Assembly: GCF_014384745.1 (NCBI RefSeq)
Contig: NZ_JACRSO010000001.1
Span: 620,001 to 684,000, forward strand
Source of the DNA: Luoshenia tenuis
Lineage (GTDB): Bacteria > Bacillota > Clostridia > Christensenellales > GCA-900066905
DNA: 64,000 nt
Reading direction: 5' to 3'
Positions 19,632 through 28,198 of the stretch are shown here, piece by piece. The notes beneath the pieces are model-generated. The model was not told the DNA's origin. It worked only from the letters and a program-made list of their open reading frames with translations, and did not search any database. The translations under genes were made by a program, and so were the position numbers. Each line of letters opens with the position of its first letter. The first letter of the stretch is position 1.

Positions 19632-20848
19632 CACGCCTCGCCCTCCTTTACCTCGATCAACTGCCGCACGCCGTTGGCATCTGCGTAGGCCGCTTTGGGC
19701 ACGCCCAGCTGGCGGGCCTGCGAGACGACCTGCTGGGGCAGGCACCCCAGGCAAAACGCCGTACGCACGCCCTCGCCCCGCAGCTTTTGCGCATAGGCAT
19801 AAGCGGCTGAGACACAGCTGGCGTCCGCCCCCACTAGCACCTGCACACCGGGCTGCCGCCGCAGCGCGCTTTGGCTATCCAGCGAGAGCAAAATCTCTTT
19901 GACCCCCAGCGCAAACCCGGTGGCGGGCAGATCCCGCCCAAAGGCCCGCAGCAGGTGATCATACCGGCCGCCAGTGAGCAGCGGGTAACCCAAAGCCCCC
20001 GTCATGCCCTTAAAGATCACGCCCGTATAATACCCGATGGCCTGCACCATGCCTAAATCGATGGAAACATAGTCGCTCAGGCCGAAGGCCTCCAGCAGCG
20101 CGTACACCTCGCGCAGGTTGTCGATAGCGGCGCGGCAGCGCGGGTGCGAGGATATGGCCTGTGCCTCGTCCAGTACCTCCGGCCCGCCGTACAGCATAGG
20201 CAGGCGCTGCAGGTCGCTTTTGATCTCCCCGCCCATGGGGTAGTTTTTCAGCATCAGCTCGATGGCCAGCTCGTTTTTCTGCTCCACATACTCGCGCAGC
20301 TGCTCGGCGTCCCGCTCGTTCATCCCCACCTGATCCATCAGCCCGCGGAAAAACTCCACCTGCCCAATGTCGATCTGGAAATCCGTCAGCCCAGCCTCTT
20401 TCATGGCGACGATGGCCAGGGCGATCACCTCGGCATCCCCCTTGGCCCCGGGCAGGCCCAAAAGCTCCACGCCCGCCTGGGTAAACTCACGCCGTTGGCT
20501 CTGGGCGCCCGCATCGTTGCCAAAGGCGCTGCCTACATAGCACAGCCGCAACGGCAGCTCCGCCCCCTCCATGCGCGTGGCGCACAGACGGGCAATCGGC
20601 ATGGTAAAATCCGGCCGCAGGGCCAGGATGCGCCCGTTCGGGTCGAAGAACTTGATCATCCGCTCCTGCTTTAGGGCGTTGCTCTCGCTGTAAACATCGT
20701 AATACTCAAACGAGGGGGTCTCCACCTCGTCATACCCGCTCATCATAAAGGTCTCGCGCAAAGCGCGCTCCACCCGCCGCTTGTGGTAACACTCGGCCTG
20801 CAGATAGTCCTGCACGCCGCCGGGGATCTGCTTTTGATAGGTTGCCAT
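19631..20848 (-). CDS. hisZ: ATP phosphoribosyltransferase regulatory subunit HisZ
   Basis: Histidyl-tRNA synthetase paralogue that binds short HisG and confers feedback control. Class II synthetase-like features are seen: PGGVQDY at the N-terminus, LRPDFTMPIAR (motif 2 region), YYTGVIFKG and GGRYDHLL. At about 405 residues it is on the long side, with a C-terminal anticodon-binding-like extension (residues 315-400) that many HisZ lack. ATG at 20851 and ATG at 20848 are adjacent; the second has better spacing from AGGTG. First gene of the his operon, 50 bases downstream of a perfect promoter. Confidence 0.95.
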   Translation of the reverse strand: MATYQKQIPGGVQDYLQAECYHKRRVERALRETFMMSGYDEVETPSFEYYDVYSESNALKQERMIKFFDPNGRILALRPDFTMPIARLCATRMEGAELPLRLCYVGSAFGNDAGAQSQRREFTQAGVELLGLPGAKGDAEVIALAIVAMKEAGLTDFQIDIGQVEFFRGLMDQVGMNERDAEQLREYVEQKNELAIELMLKNYPMGGEIKSDLQRLPMLYGGPEVLDEAQAISSHPRCRAAIDNLREVYALLEAFGLSDYVSIDLGMVQAIGYYTGVIFKGMTGALGYPLLTGGRYDHLLRAFGRDLPATGFALGVKEILLSLDSQSALRRQPGVQVLVGADASCVSAAYAYAQKLRGEGVRTAFCLGCLPQQVVSQARQLGVPKAAYADANGVRQLIEVKEGEA

Positions 20849-20903
20849 CATTTCACCTGCTACTTTATCGTTCTAAATCACTACAGCACTAGCGTGTTAG
20901 CTT

Positions 20904-20932
20904 ATTATATGGCAATCCCCGCCGTTTGTCAA
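20904..20932 (-). promoter_or_regulatory. Perfect sigma-A promoter of the his operon
   Basis: Minus strand TTGACA (20927-20932), exactly 17 bases, TATAAT (20904-20909). The spacer forms one arm of a 12-bp inverted repeat and the -35 box lies in its loop. Downstream, before hisZ, the half-sites GTGTTAGC and GCACTAGC (20885-20900 region) could be an operator for a TrpR/YerC-type repressor; that is speculative. Confidence 0.85.
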
Positions 20933-20951
20933 CCGACGGCGGGGATTTTTT
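20914..20951 (+). terminator. Plus-strand terminator-shaped hairpin overlapping the his promoter
   Basis: 12-bp perfect stem AATCCCCGCCGT/ACGGCGGGGATT with a 10-base loop, followed by TTTTTT on the plus strand only. No plus-strand gene ends here, so it would stop antisense transcription, or the hairpin has a role in the promoter. Confidence 0.6.
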
Positions 20952-20973
20952 CCATACTTGGCGATGAAAGTGC

Positions 20974-22185
20974 CTAAGCTCCTGCGCCCTTGCGCGCCAG
21001 ATTGCGGTTGATGCAGGCCGTACAAACGCCCAGCGCCAACGCATACCCCAGCAACACAAAGGGGAAGATCTGCAGCGAAACGCAGGAGGCGATCACCCCC
21101 AGCAGCGGCGGAAGCAGCGTAGAGCCGGTGTAGGCCGTAGCCGTCTGCATGCCCATCACGGTCTGCGAGGCGGCAATACCAAAGCGCACCGGCGTTTCAT
21201 GCAGCATGCAGGGGAAGATGGGCGCGCAGCCCAGGCCCAGCATGAAAAAGCCCGCCATGGCCAGGCCCGCCCCGCCGGGGATCAGCAGCAGCGCCACGCC
21301 TACTATAATACCCGCTACCCCCAGCCAGATCAGGCGCTTGTTGGATAACTTCATCGTTAAAAAACCGGAGAGGATGCGTCCGGCGGTGATGCCGGCAAAA
21401 AATGCGGCCGAGCCCTGCGCCGCCGTAGCGGCATCGATCCCCCGCATCTGGATCAGGTAGCTGGCGCCCCACAGCATCACCGTGGTCTCCACGCCGCAGT
21501 AGAATAAAAACGCCAGCATGGCGAGTTTTACGCCCGGTATCTTGATGGCCTGCGGAATCGTCACCCGGCTGCCCTGGGCCTCATCTGCCTCGCCGGTAAA
21601 CTTATTGGGGTTCAGTTTGGCCACCTTGCCCCATAAGGGCAGCGTAAAGATCAGGATCAATACCAGCATCGTTTGGAAGCCCGCCACCGCCCAATATCCG
21701 CTGCGCCAGGAAAGCCCGCCGGCGATCAGCGCCGATAGCGCCATGGGGCCGATCATCGTTCCCACGCCCCAAAAGGCATGCAGCCAGCTCATGTGGCGGG
21801 ATTCGTAATGGGCGGCCACATAATTATTCAGCGCTGCATCCACCGCGCCGCCCCCCAGTCCGTAGGGCACCGCCAGAACGACCAGCCATCCAAACGAGGG
21901 GGCCAGCGCAAAACCTACCAGCGCCGCGGCAGTGAGCATTACGCTAAACAGCGTCAGCCGTCCGTTGCCAAAGCGGGCGATCAGCCGCCCGCTTAAAAGG
22001 CTGGAAAGGATCGTCCCCCCGGAGATCACCATGGAAACAACGCCCGCGGCCTCCAGCGGCGCGCCAAAATCCACCTGCATCAGCGGCCAGGCCGCGCCCA
22101 ACATGGGGTCGGGCAGCCCCAGGCTGATAAAGGCCAGATAGATTACGACCAAAAAACCCGTAGCCAATTTTCGTTCCCCTTTCAT
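20974..22185 (-). CDS. MFS transporter, 12 transmembrane helices
   Basis: 403 residues with two six-helix halves. The N-terminal half has GLPDPMLGAAWP in helix 1 and SGRLIARFGNGR after helix 2, the major-facilitator loop motif; the C-terminal half has a second loop copy (LTMKLSNKR). The general shape resembles FucP/YfkF-like sugar or small-molecule permeases, but the substrate cannot be deduced. It starts 11 bases after the esterase gene, suggesting co-transcription with two esterase-family genes; an ester breakdown product is a possible substrate (inference). The start ATG at 22185 has only a weak binding site, consistent with translational coupling. No clear terminator separates it from the his promoter. 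Confidence 0.88.
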   Translation of the reverse strand: MKGERKLATGFLVVIYLAFISLGLPDPMLGAAWPLMQVDFGAPLEAAGVVSMVISGGTILSSLLSGRLIARFGNGRLTLFSVMLTAAALVGFALAPSFGWLVVLAVPYGLGGGAVDAALNNYVAAHYESRHMSWLHAFWGVGTMIGPMALSALIAGGLSWRSGYWAVAGFQTMLVLILIFTLPLWGKVAKLNPNKFTGEADEAQGSRVTIPQAIKIPGVKLAMLAFLFYCGVETTVMLWGASYLIQMRGIDAATAAQGSAAFFAGITAGRILSGFLTMKLSNKRLIWLGVAGIIVGVALLLIPGGAGLAMAGFFMLGLGCAPIFPCMLHETPVRFGIAASQTVMGMQTATAYTGSTLLPPLLGVIASCVSLQIFPFVLLGYALALGVCTACINRNLARKGAGA

Positions 22186-22196
22186 CGATCATCTTG

Positions 22197-23000
22197 TCAG
22201 TCTTGCAGCGGCAGCCAGTCCAGCAACTTTTGCACCCATTCGTCCCAAAATTCCCAGTCGTGCCGGCCACGCGGCCGGTAATATTTGAACCTGAACGGGT
22301 CCCCCTCCAGCTCTGTAAAAAAGCGGATGGTATCCTGGGCCGGCGGAAAATTGTGGTCGTCGCTCCCACAGGCAAAAAAGATCTGCGGGAGTTTCTTGCC
22401 CGCGTCCAGTGCCCGCCGTGCCAGCACGAAAAGGTCGCTTTCCGTGCCGATGATGCCGCTTGCGTCCTGCGCATCCCAGCAAAGGCGCAACCGATCCGCC
22501 ACGATCTGCTTTAAAGGGCCATCTGGCAGCGGCGGCATATAGGCCTGGTTAAAGGAGGAGAGGCACCCCACCGCTCCATAACGCTCCGGATCGGTCAGGC
22601 CAACTTTCAGCGCCCCGTATCCGCCCATGGACAGGCCGGCGATAAAGCTGTCCTCCCGCGCGGCGGAAAGCGAGAAAAATTCCCGCGCTATCTGGGGCAC
22701 CTCATAGGCCACGTAATCAAAAAAGCGCTCGCCATAGGCCATATTGGCATAGGCGCTCAGTTGGCCTGCGCACATCACCACCGCGATCCCCTTATGGGCG
22801 GCATAACGCTCAATGCTAGTCCAACGCTCCCAATCGCTGTGATCCCCCGAGGTGCCATGCAGCAAAAACAATACCGGATACTTTCCCTCGCGCACCGCCG
22901 CATTGGCGCCTACGCCCTGGCGCGCCTCCGGCAGCACGGCGTTCAGCTGACACTCCATTTGCAAGACCCGGGAGTAAAAATCCGCCTGAATAAAAGACAT
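22197..23000 (-). CDS. Alpha/beta-hydrolase esterase (tributyrin esterase / S-formylglutathione hydrolase family)
   Basis: 267 residues. Catalytic Ser lies in AGLSMGGYGA (about 120), oxyanion-hole region in LLHGTSGDHSDW, probable Asp in CGSDDHNF and His in GRHDWEFW near the C-terminus: the full triad of the esterase D / EstA group, which deacylates short-chain esters or acetylated sugars. No signal peptide, so cytoplasmic. ATG at 23000 follows GGAGGG. It is the active-looking member of a tandem pair; the gene just upstream (23013-23771) is a paralogue lacking the triad. Confidence 0.9.
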   Translation of the reverse strand: MSFIQADFYSRVLQMECQLNAVLPEARQGVGANAAVREGKYPVLFLLHGTSGDHSDWERWTSIERYAAHKGIAVVMCAGQLSAYANMAYGERFFDYVAYEVPQIAREFFSLSAAREDSFIAGLSMGGYGALKVGLTDPERYGAVGCLSSFNQAYMPPLPDGPLKQIVADRLRLCWDAQDASGIIGTESDLFVLARRALDAGKKLPQIFFACGSDDHNFPPAQDTIRFFTELEGDPFRFKYYRPRGRHDWEFWDEWVQKLLDWLPLQD

Positions 23001-23012
23001 AACTTTCCCTCC

Positions 23013-23771
23013 TCACGCCTGCCCGCACAACCAGGCGTGCATATCGCATAGTCCCTGTTCGGCCAAATCCCACGCATCGCCCTGGGCAGGTGCATCCATT
23101 TTTACATCGCACCTGCTTTGCAGCGTATGGTATAGCATCTGATTCTCTGCATAAGCGGTGCAGCCCTGCGGGCAGGTAAGGTAGAACCGTAGTCCGGGCG
23201 CCTGCGTAATTTTCCCAGCCAAAGCCTCCAAATCGGATGGGCCGCCCTTTATAGCCTGCGGACTTTTCCAGATATTCTTCCAACGGGCCACATCCTCTTT
23301 TGCGTCTATCTTTCTTTGAAAGGCCTTTGCAATATCCACCGGTGCAAAAAACGCACCTGCTGCGGCAAACCGCTCCGGGCAGTGCAGCGCCCATTTCAGC
23401 GCGCCAAAGCCGCCCATCCCGCAGCCGGCTACCCAGGTGTCCTGCGGGTCCGCGGTGATGGACGGATAATCCCGCGCGATGATGCCGGGCAATTCATCCT
23501 TCAAAAAGGAGAAAAAGGCGTATCCGTTCGCCATATCCGTATAACATCCCTGTAGCGTCGAGGGCAGCACCATAGCCATCCCCCAACGGTTGGCCAAGCG
23601 CTCTACCCGGGTATTGCGCTGCCAGGCGGTATGGTTGCCGCCCTCCTCATGCAAAAGATAGAGCAACGGCCAGCGTTTTCCCTGTTCGCGAGTACGGTCC
23701 GGCAGGATGATGGACAACGCGCAATTCATGTTTAATTTAACCGAAAAGAAGTTGACTGCTAAAAGCGCCAT
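23013..23771 (-). CDS. Esterase-family paralogue lacking the catalytic triad (pseudoenzyme)
   Basis: 252 residues, aligned along its whole length with the neighbouring esterase (start AVNFFSVKLNMNCALSIILP, LLHEEGGNHTAW, PERFAAAGAFF). The nucleophile elbow reads AGCGMGGFGA, with Gly where Ser belongs and Cys one position earlier. The Asp region reads CPQGCTAY instead of CGSDDHNF, and the His region reads QGDAWDLA instead of GRHDWEFW. The frame is intact with a good ribosome binding site (GGGGGG before ATA-ATG at 23771), so it is maintained as a protein. A structural, binding or regulatory partner of the active esterase is more likely than a decaying gene. Confidence 0.85.
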   Translation of the reverse strand: MALLAVNFFSVKLNMNCALSIILPDRTREQGKRWPLLYLLHEEGGNHTAWQRNTRVERLANRWGMAMVLPSTLQGCYTDMANGYAFFSFLKDELPGIIARDYPSITADPQDTWVAGCGMGGFGALKWALHCPERFAAAGAFFAPVDIAKAFQRKIDAKEDVARWKNIWKSPQAIKGGPSDLEALAGKITQAPGLRFYLTCPQGCTAYAENQMLYHTLQSRCDVKMDAPAQGDAWDLAEQGLCDMHAWLCGQA

Positions 23772-23872
23772 TATATCCCCCCCTCTTGATGATCTTTTAT
23801 ATTATATCGCGACGCAAAGACTATTTACAATATGTTCACCATCTATTCGCAGGTAAAATTTTATCTGGCTCT

Positions 23873-23903
23873 AAAAAGCGCCCGGCCAAGCCGCGCGCTT
23901 TTA
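23873..23903 (-). terminator. Intrinsic terminator of the diguanylate cyclase gene
   Basis: Minus-strand stem AAAGCGC...GCGCTTT with GC-rich inner pairs, followed by TTAG, 20 bases after the cyclase stop. Confidence 0.6.
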
Positions 23904-23921
23904 TCGATGCAATATCCTGTT

Positions 23922-25007
23922 CTAAAGGACGCTCAGCCGGTTTTTACCCTGCTGTTTGGCCTGGTACAGCGCCTGATCCGCCCGGGCAAACACCGCGTCA
24001 AAATCCTTACTATCCTCCGGCGCTATCGCCAGCCCCGCGCTGCAGGTTGCGCGTAGTTCCGGGTGATTAGAAAGCGACCATGCGATTCTGCCCACCATTT
24101 CCAGCGCCCGCTCCCCAGCGGTGCGCTCGTCGATATCTTTCATCAATACCAAGAATTCGTCCCCGCCAATGCGCCCGATCACATCGTCCTCATGGAAGCC
24201 CTGTTGCAATAGCGCGCCTAATCTGCGCAACACCCGGTCCCCCTCCTGATGGCCATAGGTATCGTTCACCTGCTTAAAATCGTCAATATCCAGCACCAAA
24301 AGCGCGTGGGTACCCCTGCCCGCCTCAGCCAAGCAGGCCCGGCAGGCATCCTCGCAGGCCGCTTTGTTGAGCAGCCCCGTCGGTTTGTCAATGATGCTCA
24401 GCTGCATCCATCGCATGCGGCTGTGGAAGTCTCCCAGGCGCAGGCTGGTAATATTGTATGCGCACACCATGGCGATCAGATAAGCGGGAATAATGCTCCA
24501 AATATCGTAAGCCAGGGCCTGGGGCGTTTTAAAAATCATCACCAGCGCCGCAAACACCGCAGCATAACCTGTAAGCAGTAAAATCAGTCTTTCATATGAA
24601 AAGATAAAGATCGCCGCCATGCCCACCAGCACCGGCGGGAAGAAGATGGCCGGGCGCGTGGGGTAGGGAAAGACCGAAATCGCAATGACGAACCCTACGA
24701 TCAGCAAACTGGCCGACATGCAAAGCCCCTGCACCCACCGGGTCGAGGCGTCTTTACGTACCACGCGCAACAAGACGCAATCAAAAACCGCCTGCAGCCC
24801 TAAAAAAACATAATAAAAGGCCATCAACTGCGGATTTTTAAAGAAAAAGTAGGCTACTATGGTGTAAATTGCCAGCAATACGCTAAACACAATACTGACG
24901 ATCTGCAGCGCATGCAGATTCTTTTCGCGTATCTGCTCTTTATCACGCCTGATATAATCGCGGCTGGAGCGCAGAACGGCCAACCAACCCCGCCCGATCT
25001 TTTTCAT
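23922..25007 (-). CDS. Membrane diguanylate cyclase (6 TM sensor + GGDEF)
   Basis: 361 residues from ATG 25007, chosen because GGGGAGG lies 10 bases upstream; the frame is open 28 codons further without a binding site. About six hydrophobic helices (residues 35-190) form an unclassified MASE-like sensor. The GGDEF domain (about 210-361) has DKPTGLLNK, LDIDDFKQVND and RIGGDEF intact, so it should make c-di-GMP. The inhibitory I-site is absent: the residue at the RxxD arginine position is His. It may counter the EAL protein at 10172-11827. Monocistronic, with its own terminator. Confidence 0.92.
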   Translation of the reverse strand: MKKIGRGWLAVLRSSRDYIRRDKEQIREKNLHALQIVSIVFSVLLAIYTIVAYFFFKNPQLMAFYYVFLGLQAVFDCVLLRVVRKDASTRWVQGLCMSASLLIVGFVIAISVFPYPTRPAIFFPPVLVGMAAIFIFSYERLILLLTGYAAVFAALVMIFKTPQALAYDIWSIIPAYLIAMVCAYNITSLRLGDFHSRMRWMQLSIIDKPTGLLNKAACEDACRACLAEAGRGTHALLVLDIDDFKQVNDTYGHQEGDRVLRRLGALLQQGFHEDDVIGRIGGDEFLVLMKDIDERTAGERALEMVGRIAWSLSNHPELRATCSAGLAIAPEDSKDFDAVFARADQALYQAKQQGKNRLSVL

Positions 25008-25101
25008 GCGCTGTTCGCCTCCCCTGTGGGTAAACAAGCCTTCCTTAAATCTACTATGGGCAGTATAGCACAGATTCCCAGGCTTTGCCACGCGTTGTAT
25101 A

Positions 25102-25130
25102 TTGGGATATTACGCCAATTGTGCTATGAT
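25102..25130 (+). promoter_or_regulatory. Sigma-A promoter of the SRPBCC gene
   Basis: TTGGGA (25102-25107), 17-base spacer, TATGAT (25125-25130), 34 bases upstream of the ATG at 25164. Confidence 0.65.
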
Positions 25131-25163
25131 GGTAAAGAATATTAGTTAAAGGCAGGCGGTAGA

Positions 25164-25583
25164 ATGCTCCACACGCAGATTTCAGCTTTTCTCAGCTCAC
25201 CCCCCGAGGCGGTATGGCAGGCGGTGACCGATAATTCCGATTATGCCTGGCGCAGCGGGATCGACGAGCTACGTGTCTTAAGCGATACCACCTTTGTGGA
25301 GAGATCCGGCCGCCTGGAGACCTATTTTACCATCACACATTTTGAGCCCTGCCGCCTTTATGCCTTCGACATGCAAAACAGCCGCTTTTCCGGCCGCTGG
25401 ACCGGTACCTTTTCCGCCTATGGTACGGGGACGCAGGTGGTCTTTACCGAGACGCTGCAATTTAAAAACCCTGTTCTGCGGGCGGTGGCCTTTTGCTTTA
25501 TGCCGCTGCACAAAATGCAGCGCGCCTATGTGCAGGATCTGCGCAAAAAGCTGGGCGAAACTGGAGGGCAAAGGCGCGGTTAG
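25164..25583 (+). CDS. SRPBCC-fold (START/Bet v1-like) protein
   Basis: 139 residues. Pattern of the polyketide cyclase/ligand-binding superfamily: N-terminal strand, the AVWQAVTD helix, central YFTITHFEPCRLYAFD strands, SGRWTGTF and a long C-terminal helix (FMPLHKMQRAYVQDLRKKL). These proteins bind hydrophobic ligands in a helix-grip fold; the ligand is unknown. ATG at 25164 has only a weak AGGCAGG upstream. Its 3' end overlaps the end of the truncated ABC-F fragment by 4 bases in convergent orientation. Confidence 0.8.
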   Translation: MLHTQISAFLSSPPEAVWQAVTDNSDYAWRSGIDELRVLSDTTFVERSGRLETYFTITHFEPCRLYAFDMQNSRFSGRWTGTFSAYGTGTQVVFTETLQFKNPVLRAVAFCFMPLHKMQRAYVQDLRKKLGETGGQRRG

Positions 25584-26308
25584 CCCTTTGCAGGACGCCT
25601 GGCAAGCCTTTCACGCAGCTTTACCGTATGTGTGGCCACCTTTTGGGTAAAAAACAGATCGTGCTCTACAAACACCATGGCGGGCCGGTCGCGAAGGATG
25701 GCCTCCTCAAGCTGGCTGCGGCTGAGGATATCGATATAATTGAGGGGCTCATCCCAAAGTAGCAGGTGCGCAGGCTTGGCCAAACTGGCCGCCAGCAGCA
25801 CTTTTTTCTTTTGCCCGGCGCTGAAATCCGCCATATCCTTTTCAAATTGCAATCGGCTAAAATCCAGTTTGCGCAAGATCGTTAAAAAAAGGCTCTCGTC
25901 GATTTGTGCCGCCCGCGCATACGCGCGCAGGCTGCCCTGCAAAAGCCCGGGCTCCTGCGGCACCGTGGCGATGACCAGATCGCCGGCCACGCGCACGTCG
26001 CCCATATAAGGGATCTGTTCGCCCAAAAGCAGCTTGAGCAGCGAGGATTTGCCCGAACCATTGCCCCCTTGGATGGCTACCCGCTCCCCTTCCCGCACGC
26101 AAAAGCTCACGGGTTCAAAAAGCGGGCCGCTGCCGTAGTCGATCACCAGATCCCGCACCTCCAGCAAAGCGCTGCGCCGGGTAGGCAGCACCTGCACTTT
26201 AAGCGCCTGTGCTTTGCTGATGTGTGATAAAGAAGTAGTAGAAGTGTAAAAAATTTTGCCGTTCCTATCCGGCGTTTGCGCATTGCGCCGGATAGGTCGG
26301 GCGGTCAT
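25580..26308 (-). pseudogene. C-terminal half of a disrupted Lsa-like ABC-F ATPase
   Basis: The open frame of 242 codons holds the second ABC domain of an ABC-F ribosome-associated ATPase: EVRDLVIDYG, Walker A GGNGSGKSS, signature FSAGQKKKV and Walker B LLWDEPLNYIDI, as in Lsa/Vga-type antibiotic-resistance ABC-F proteins. The first 28 codons derive from the inserted mobile element; native coding resumes at the serine codon 26225-26227. Its 5' partner is at 37827-38804, more than 11 kb away. From the junction serine the two parts join in frame to about 540 residues. As it stands it lacks its own start signal. Confidence 0.85.
26264..26296 (-). repeat. 11-bp inverted repeat between element end and recombinase gene
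   Basis: CCTATCCGGCG (26264-26274) and CGCCGGATAGG (26286-26296) are perfect inverted copies with an 11-base loop. On the minus strand a T-run follows 10 bases later, so it may end the recombinase transcript or be an arm of the attachment site. The 13-mer TGCCGTTCCTATC at its left flank recurs at 30004-30016. Confidence 0.6.
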
Positions 26309-27915
26309 TCGGGCAGGTCTACCTTGCCAACGAAAGAGTAATAAATATCAATGTCCTGTCTGCGTGTGCCGTTCTCGTCATAGCTGCACTCATGCACAAC
26401 GATTTTCTCCACAAACTCACGCAAAAGGGTAGGGGTAAGTTCTTCAAAGCTGGTGTACTTGCGGACAACATTCATAAACTTTTCTGCGTTTACCGTGGCT
26501 TCCTGCGCTTTGGAAAGCTCTGCCCGGATAGCGGCGGCTCTCTCTTTCAGTTCTTTCTGCTCGGCTTCATAGTCTGCCGACAGCTCCGTGAAACGCTCGT
26601 CTGAAATGCGCCCGGTCACGCTGTCCTCATACAGCCGCTTGAAGATAGCGGATAACTCGCTGATACGCTTCTCGGCGGCTTCCAGCTCCTTTTTCCTTGC
26701 GGCGTTCCTGCGCTTGCCCCCGTCCTCGTTCTGCTCGATCAGCAGCTTCATAAACCGGGCTTCGTGCTTCGCTGCATAGCTGGTGACTTTCCGCAGATTG
26801 TCGGTCACTCCGGCGGTCAACAGGTCGGTGCGGATAAAGTGCGCCGTACAGTCACGGGTACGCTTCTTGTAGCTCCCGCAGATATAACAATCCTGCTTGC
26901 GGGTGGCGTTCTGGTAACGCTGCTGGTAAAGGACGCTGCCGCAGTCGGCACAAAAGAGTATGCCGGAGAATAAGCCCACTTCATCATAGCGGTTCGGGCG
27001 TTTGCGCTGCTTGCGTAACTCCTGCACACGCTCCCACATCTGGGTGTCAATGATAGGCTCATGGTGGTTCTCGAAAATCGCCTGTTTCTCAATGGGGTTC
27101 TCTACGCTGTGCTTGGTCTTGTAGGACGGCTTCTCCGTCTTGAAGTTTACCAGACAGCCCGTGTACTCCCTGTTTTCAAGGATATGTACCACGGTATTGG
27201 TCGCCCACTTGCACTCATAGCCGGGGTGGTAGCGGCGGGTGCTTCCCGTCCGACGGTATTCCAGCGTTCCCGGCGTGGGGATCTCCTGCTCTGTGAGCAT
27301 ACGGGCTATCTTGGTCGGCCCGTTCCCGGCAAGGCACAAGCTGTAAATCTGCCGCACAACAGGGGCGGCTTCCCCGTCAATGATAAAATTTTCGTCCTCG
27401 TCCATAAAGTAGCCGTATACGGGTTTGCTCGTGACGGGCTTCCCGCTCATACCCTTAGACCGTTTTACTGCTTTGATTTTCTTGCTCGTATCTCTCACCA
27501 GCCATTCGTTAAAAATGTTCCGCAGAGGGGCAAAATCATTGTCGCCCTGTGCGCTGTCCACTCCGTCATTGATAGCGATAAAGCGGACGCCTTTCTGTGG
27601 GAAAATCATTTCCGTATACATTCCCACTTGCAGATAGTTTCGCCCTAACCGTGACATATCCTTGACGATAACGGTGCCGACTTTTCCGGCTTCAATGTCC
27701 GCAAGCATGGCTTGAAAACCGGGTCTTTGGAAGTTCGCCCCAGAATAACCGTCATCTGTGTACCATTGCAGATTGGAAAAGCCGTTCTGCTTCGCATAGG
27801 TTTCAAGAATACGCTTCTGGTTTGAAATAGAATTGCTCTCACCTTGCAGCTCGTCCTCGTGGGATAATCTCGGATAAAGGGCGGTAATAAGGTTTCGGGT
27901 GGTCTGTCTTAACAT
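26305..27915 (-). CDS. Large serine recombinase (TnpX-like) of the mobilizable element
   Basis: Integrase/excisionase of the element, 536 residues from ATG 27915. That ATG follows GGAGG by 5 bases; an ATG four codons earlier overlaps the binding site. The N-terminal catalytic resolvase domain (residues about 8-155) has ALYPRLSHEDE with the catalytic Ser and KDMSRLGRN. A recombinase domain (160-280), a zinc ribbon (CADCG...CYICGS...C, about 320-370), a coiled coil (about 395-465) and a C-terminal DUF4368-type region follow. Such enzymes cut at a 2-bp core, often GA, in agreement with the TGA shared by both junctions. It is the gene closest to the left end. Confidence 0.95.
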   Translation of the reverse strand: MLRQTTRNLITALYPRLSHEDELQGESNSISNQKRILETYAKQNGFSNLQWYTDDGYSGANFQRPGFQAMLADIEAGKVGTVIVKDMSRLGRNYLQVGMYTEMIFPQKGVRFIAINDGVDSAQGDNDFAPLRNIFNEWLVRDTSKKIKAVKRSKGMSGKPVTSKPVYGYFMDEDENFIIDGEAAPVVRQIYSLCLAGNGPTKIARMLTEQEIPTPGTLEYRRTGSTRRYHPGYECKWATNTVVHILENREYTGCLVNFKTEKPSYKTKHSVENPIEKQAIFENHHEPIIDTQMWERVQELRKQRKRPNRYDEVGLFSGILFCADCGSVLYQQRYQNATRKQDCYICGSYKKRTRDCTAHFIRTDLLTAGVTDNLRKVTSYAAKHEARFMKLLIEQNEDGGKRRNAARKKELEAAEKRISELSAIFKRLYEDSVTGRISDERFTELSADYEAEQKELKERAAAIRAELSKAQEATVNAEKFMNVVRKYTSFEELTPTLLREFVEKIVVHECSYDENGTRRQDIDIYYSFVGKVDLPE

Positions 27916-28015
27916 AGTGTCCTCCATTTCCGACAGCCAGCCCCACTATTCCGTATGACTATCATACCACACGCCGGGGCTGGCTGTACAGTCCTTTCTG
28001 CTTCTTTACGTCCCG

Positions 28016-28198
28016 TCAAATTGCCGATTTTTGTGTAGCAGCTTCCGCTTCCAGCACTTTCAGCATTTTATCGGCGGCGGTGGCGGTGGTGTCCTGCTTG
28101 AAATAGCCGGAAACGACAAGGACAGAATTACCTATGCGGATTTCCGTCACGCAATCCGGGCGGCGGGTGCTGCGGTCATTCTTTGGGGTGTTGGTCAT
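28016..28198 (-). CDS. TnpW-like transposon-encoded small protein
   Basis: 60 residues from ATG 28198, which overlaps the dnaC-like stop as ATGA and has AGGAGA 8 bases upstream. The core VTEIRIGNSVLVVSGYFK matches the small protein called TnpW in Tn4451-type elements, always found just upstream of the recombinase. Its function is not established; a role as recombination directionality or accessory factor is inferred from position. Confidence 0.75.
   Translation of the reverse strand: MTNTPKNDRSTRRPDCVTEIRIGNSVLVVSGYFKQDTTATAADKMLKVLEAEAATQKSAI

Noticed and set aside
26264..26296. Inverted repeat as a standard terminator of the recombinase gene
   Set aside because: The T-run begins 10 bases after the stem, too far for a canonical intrinsic terminator, so it is listed as a repeat only.
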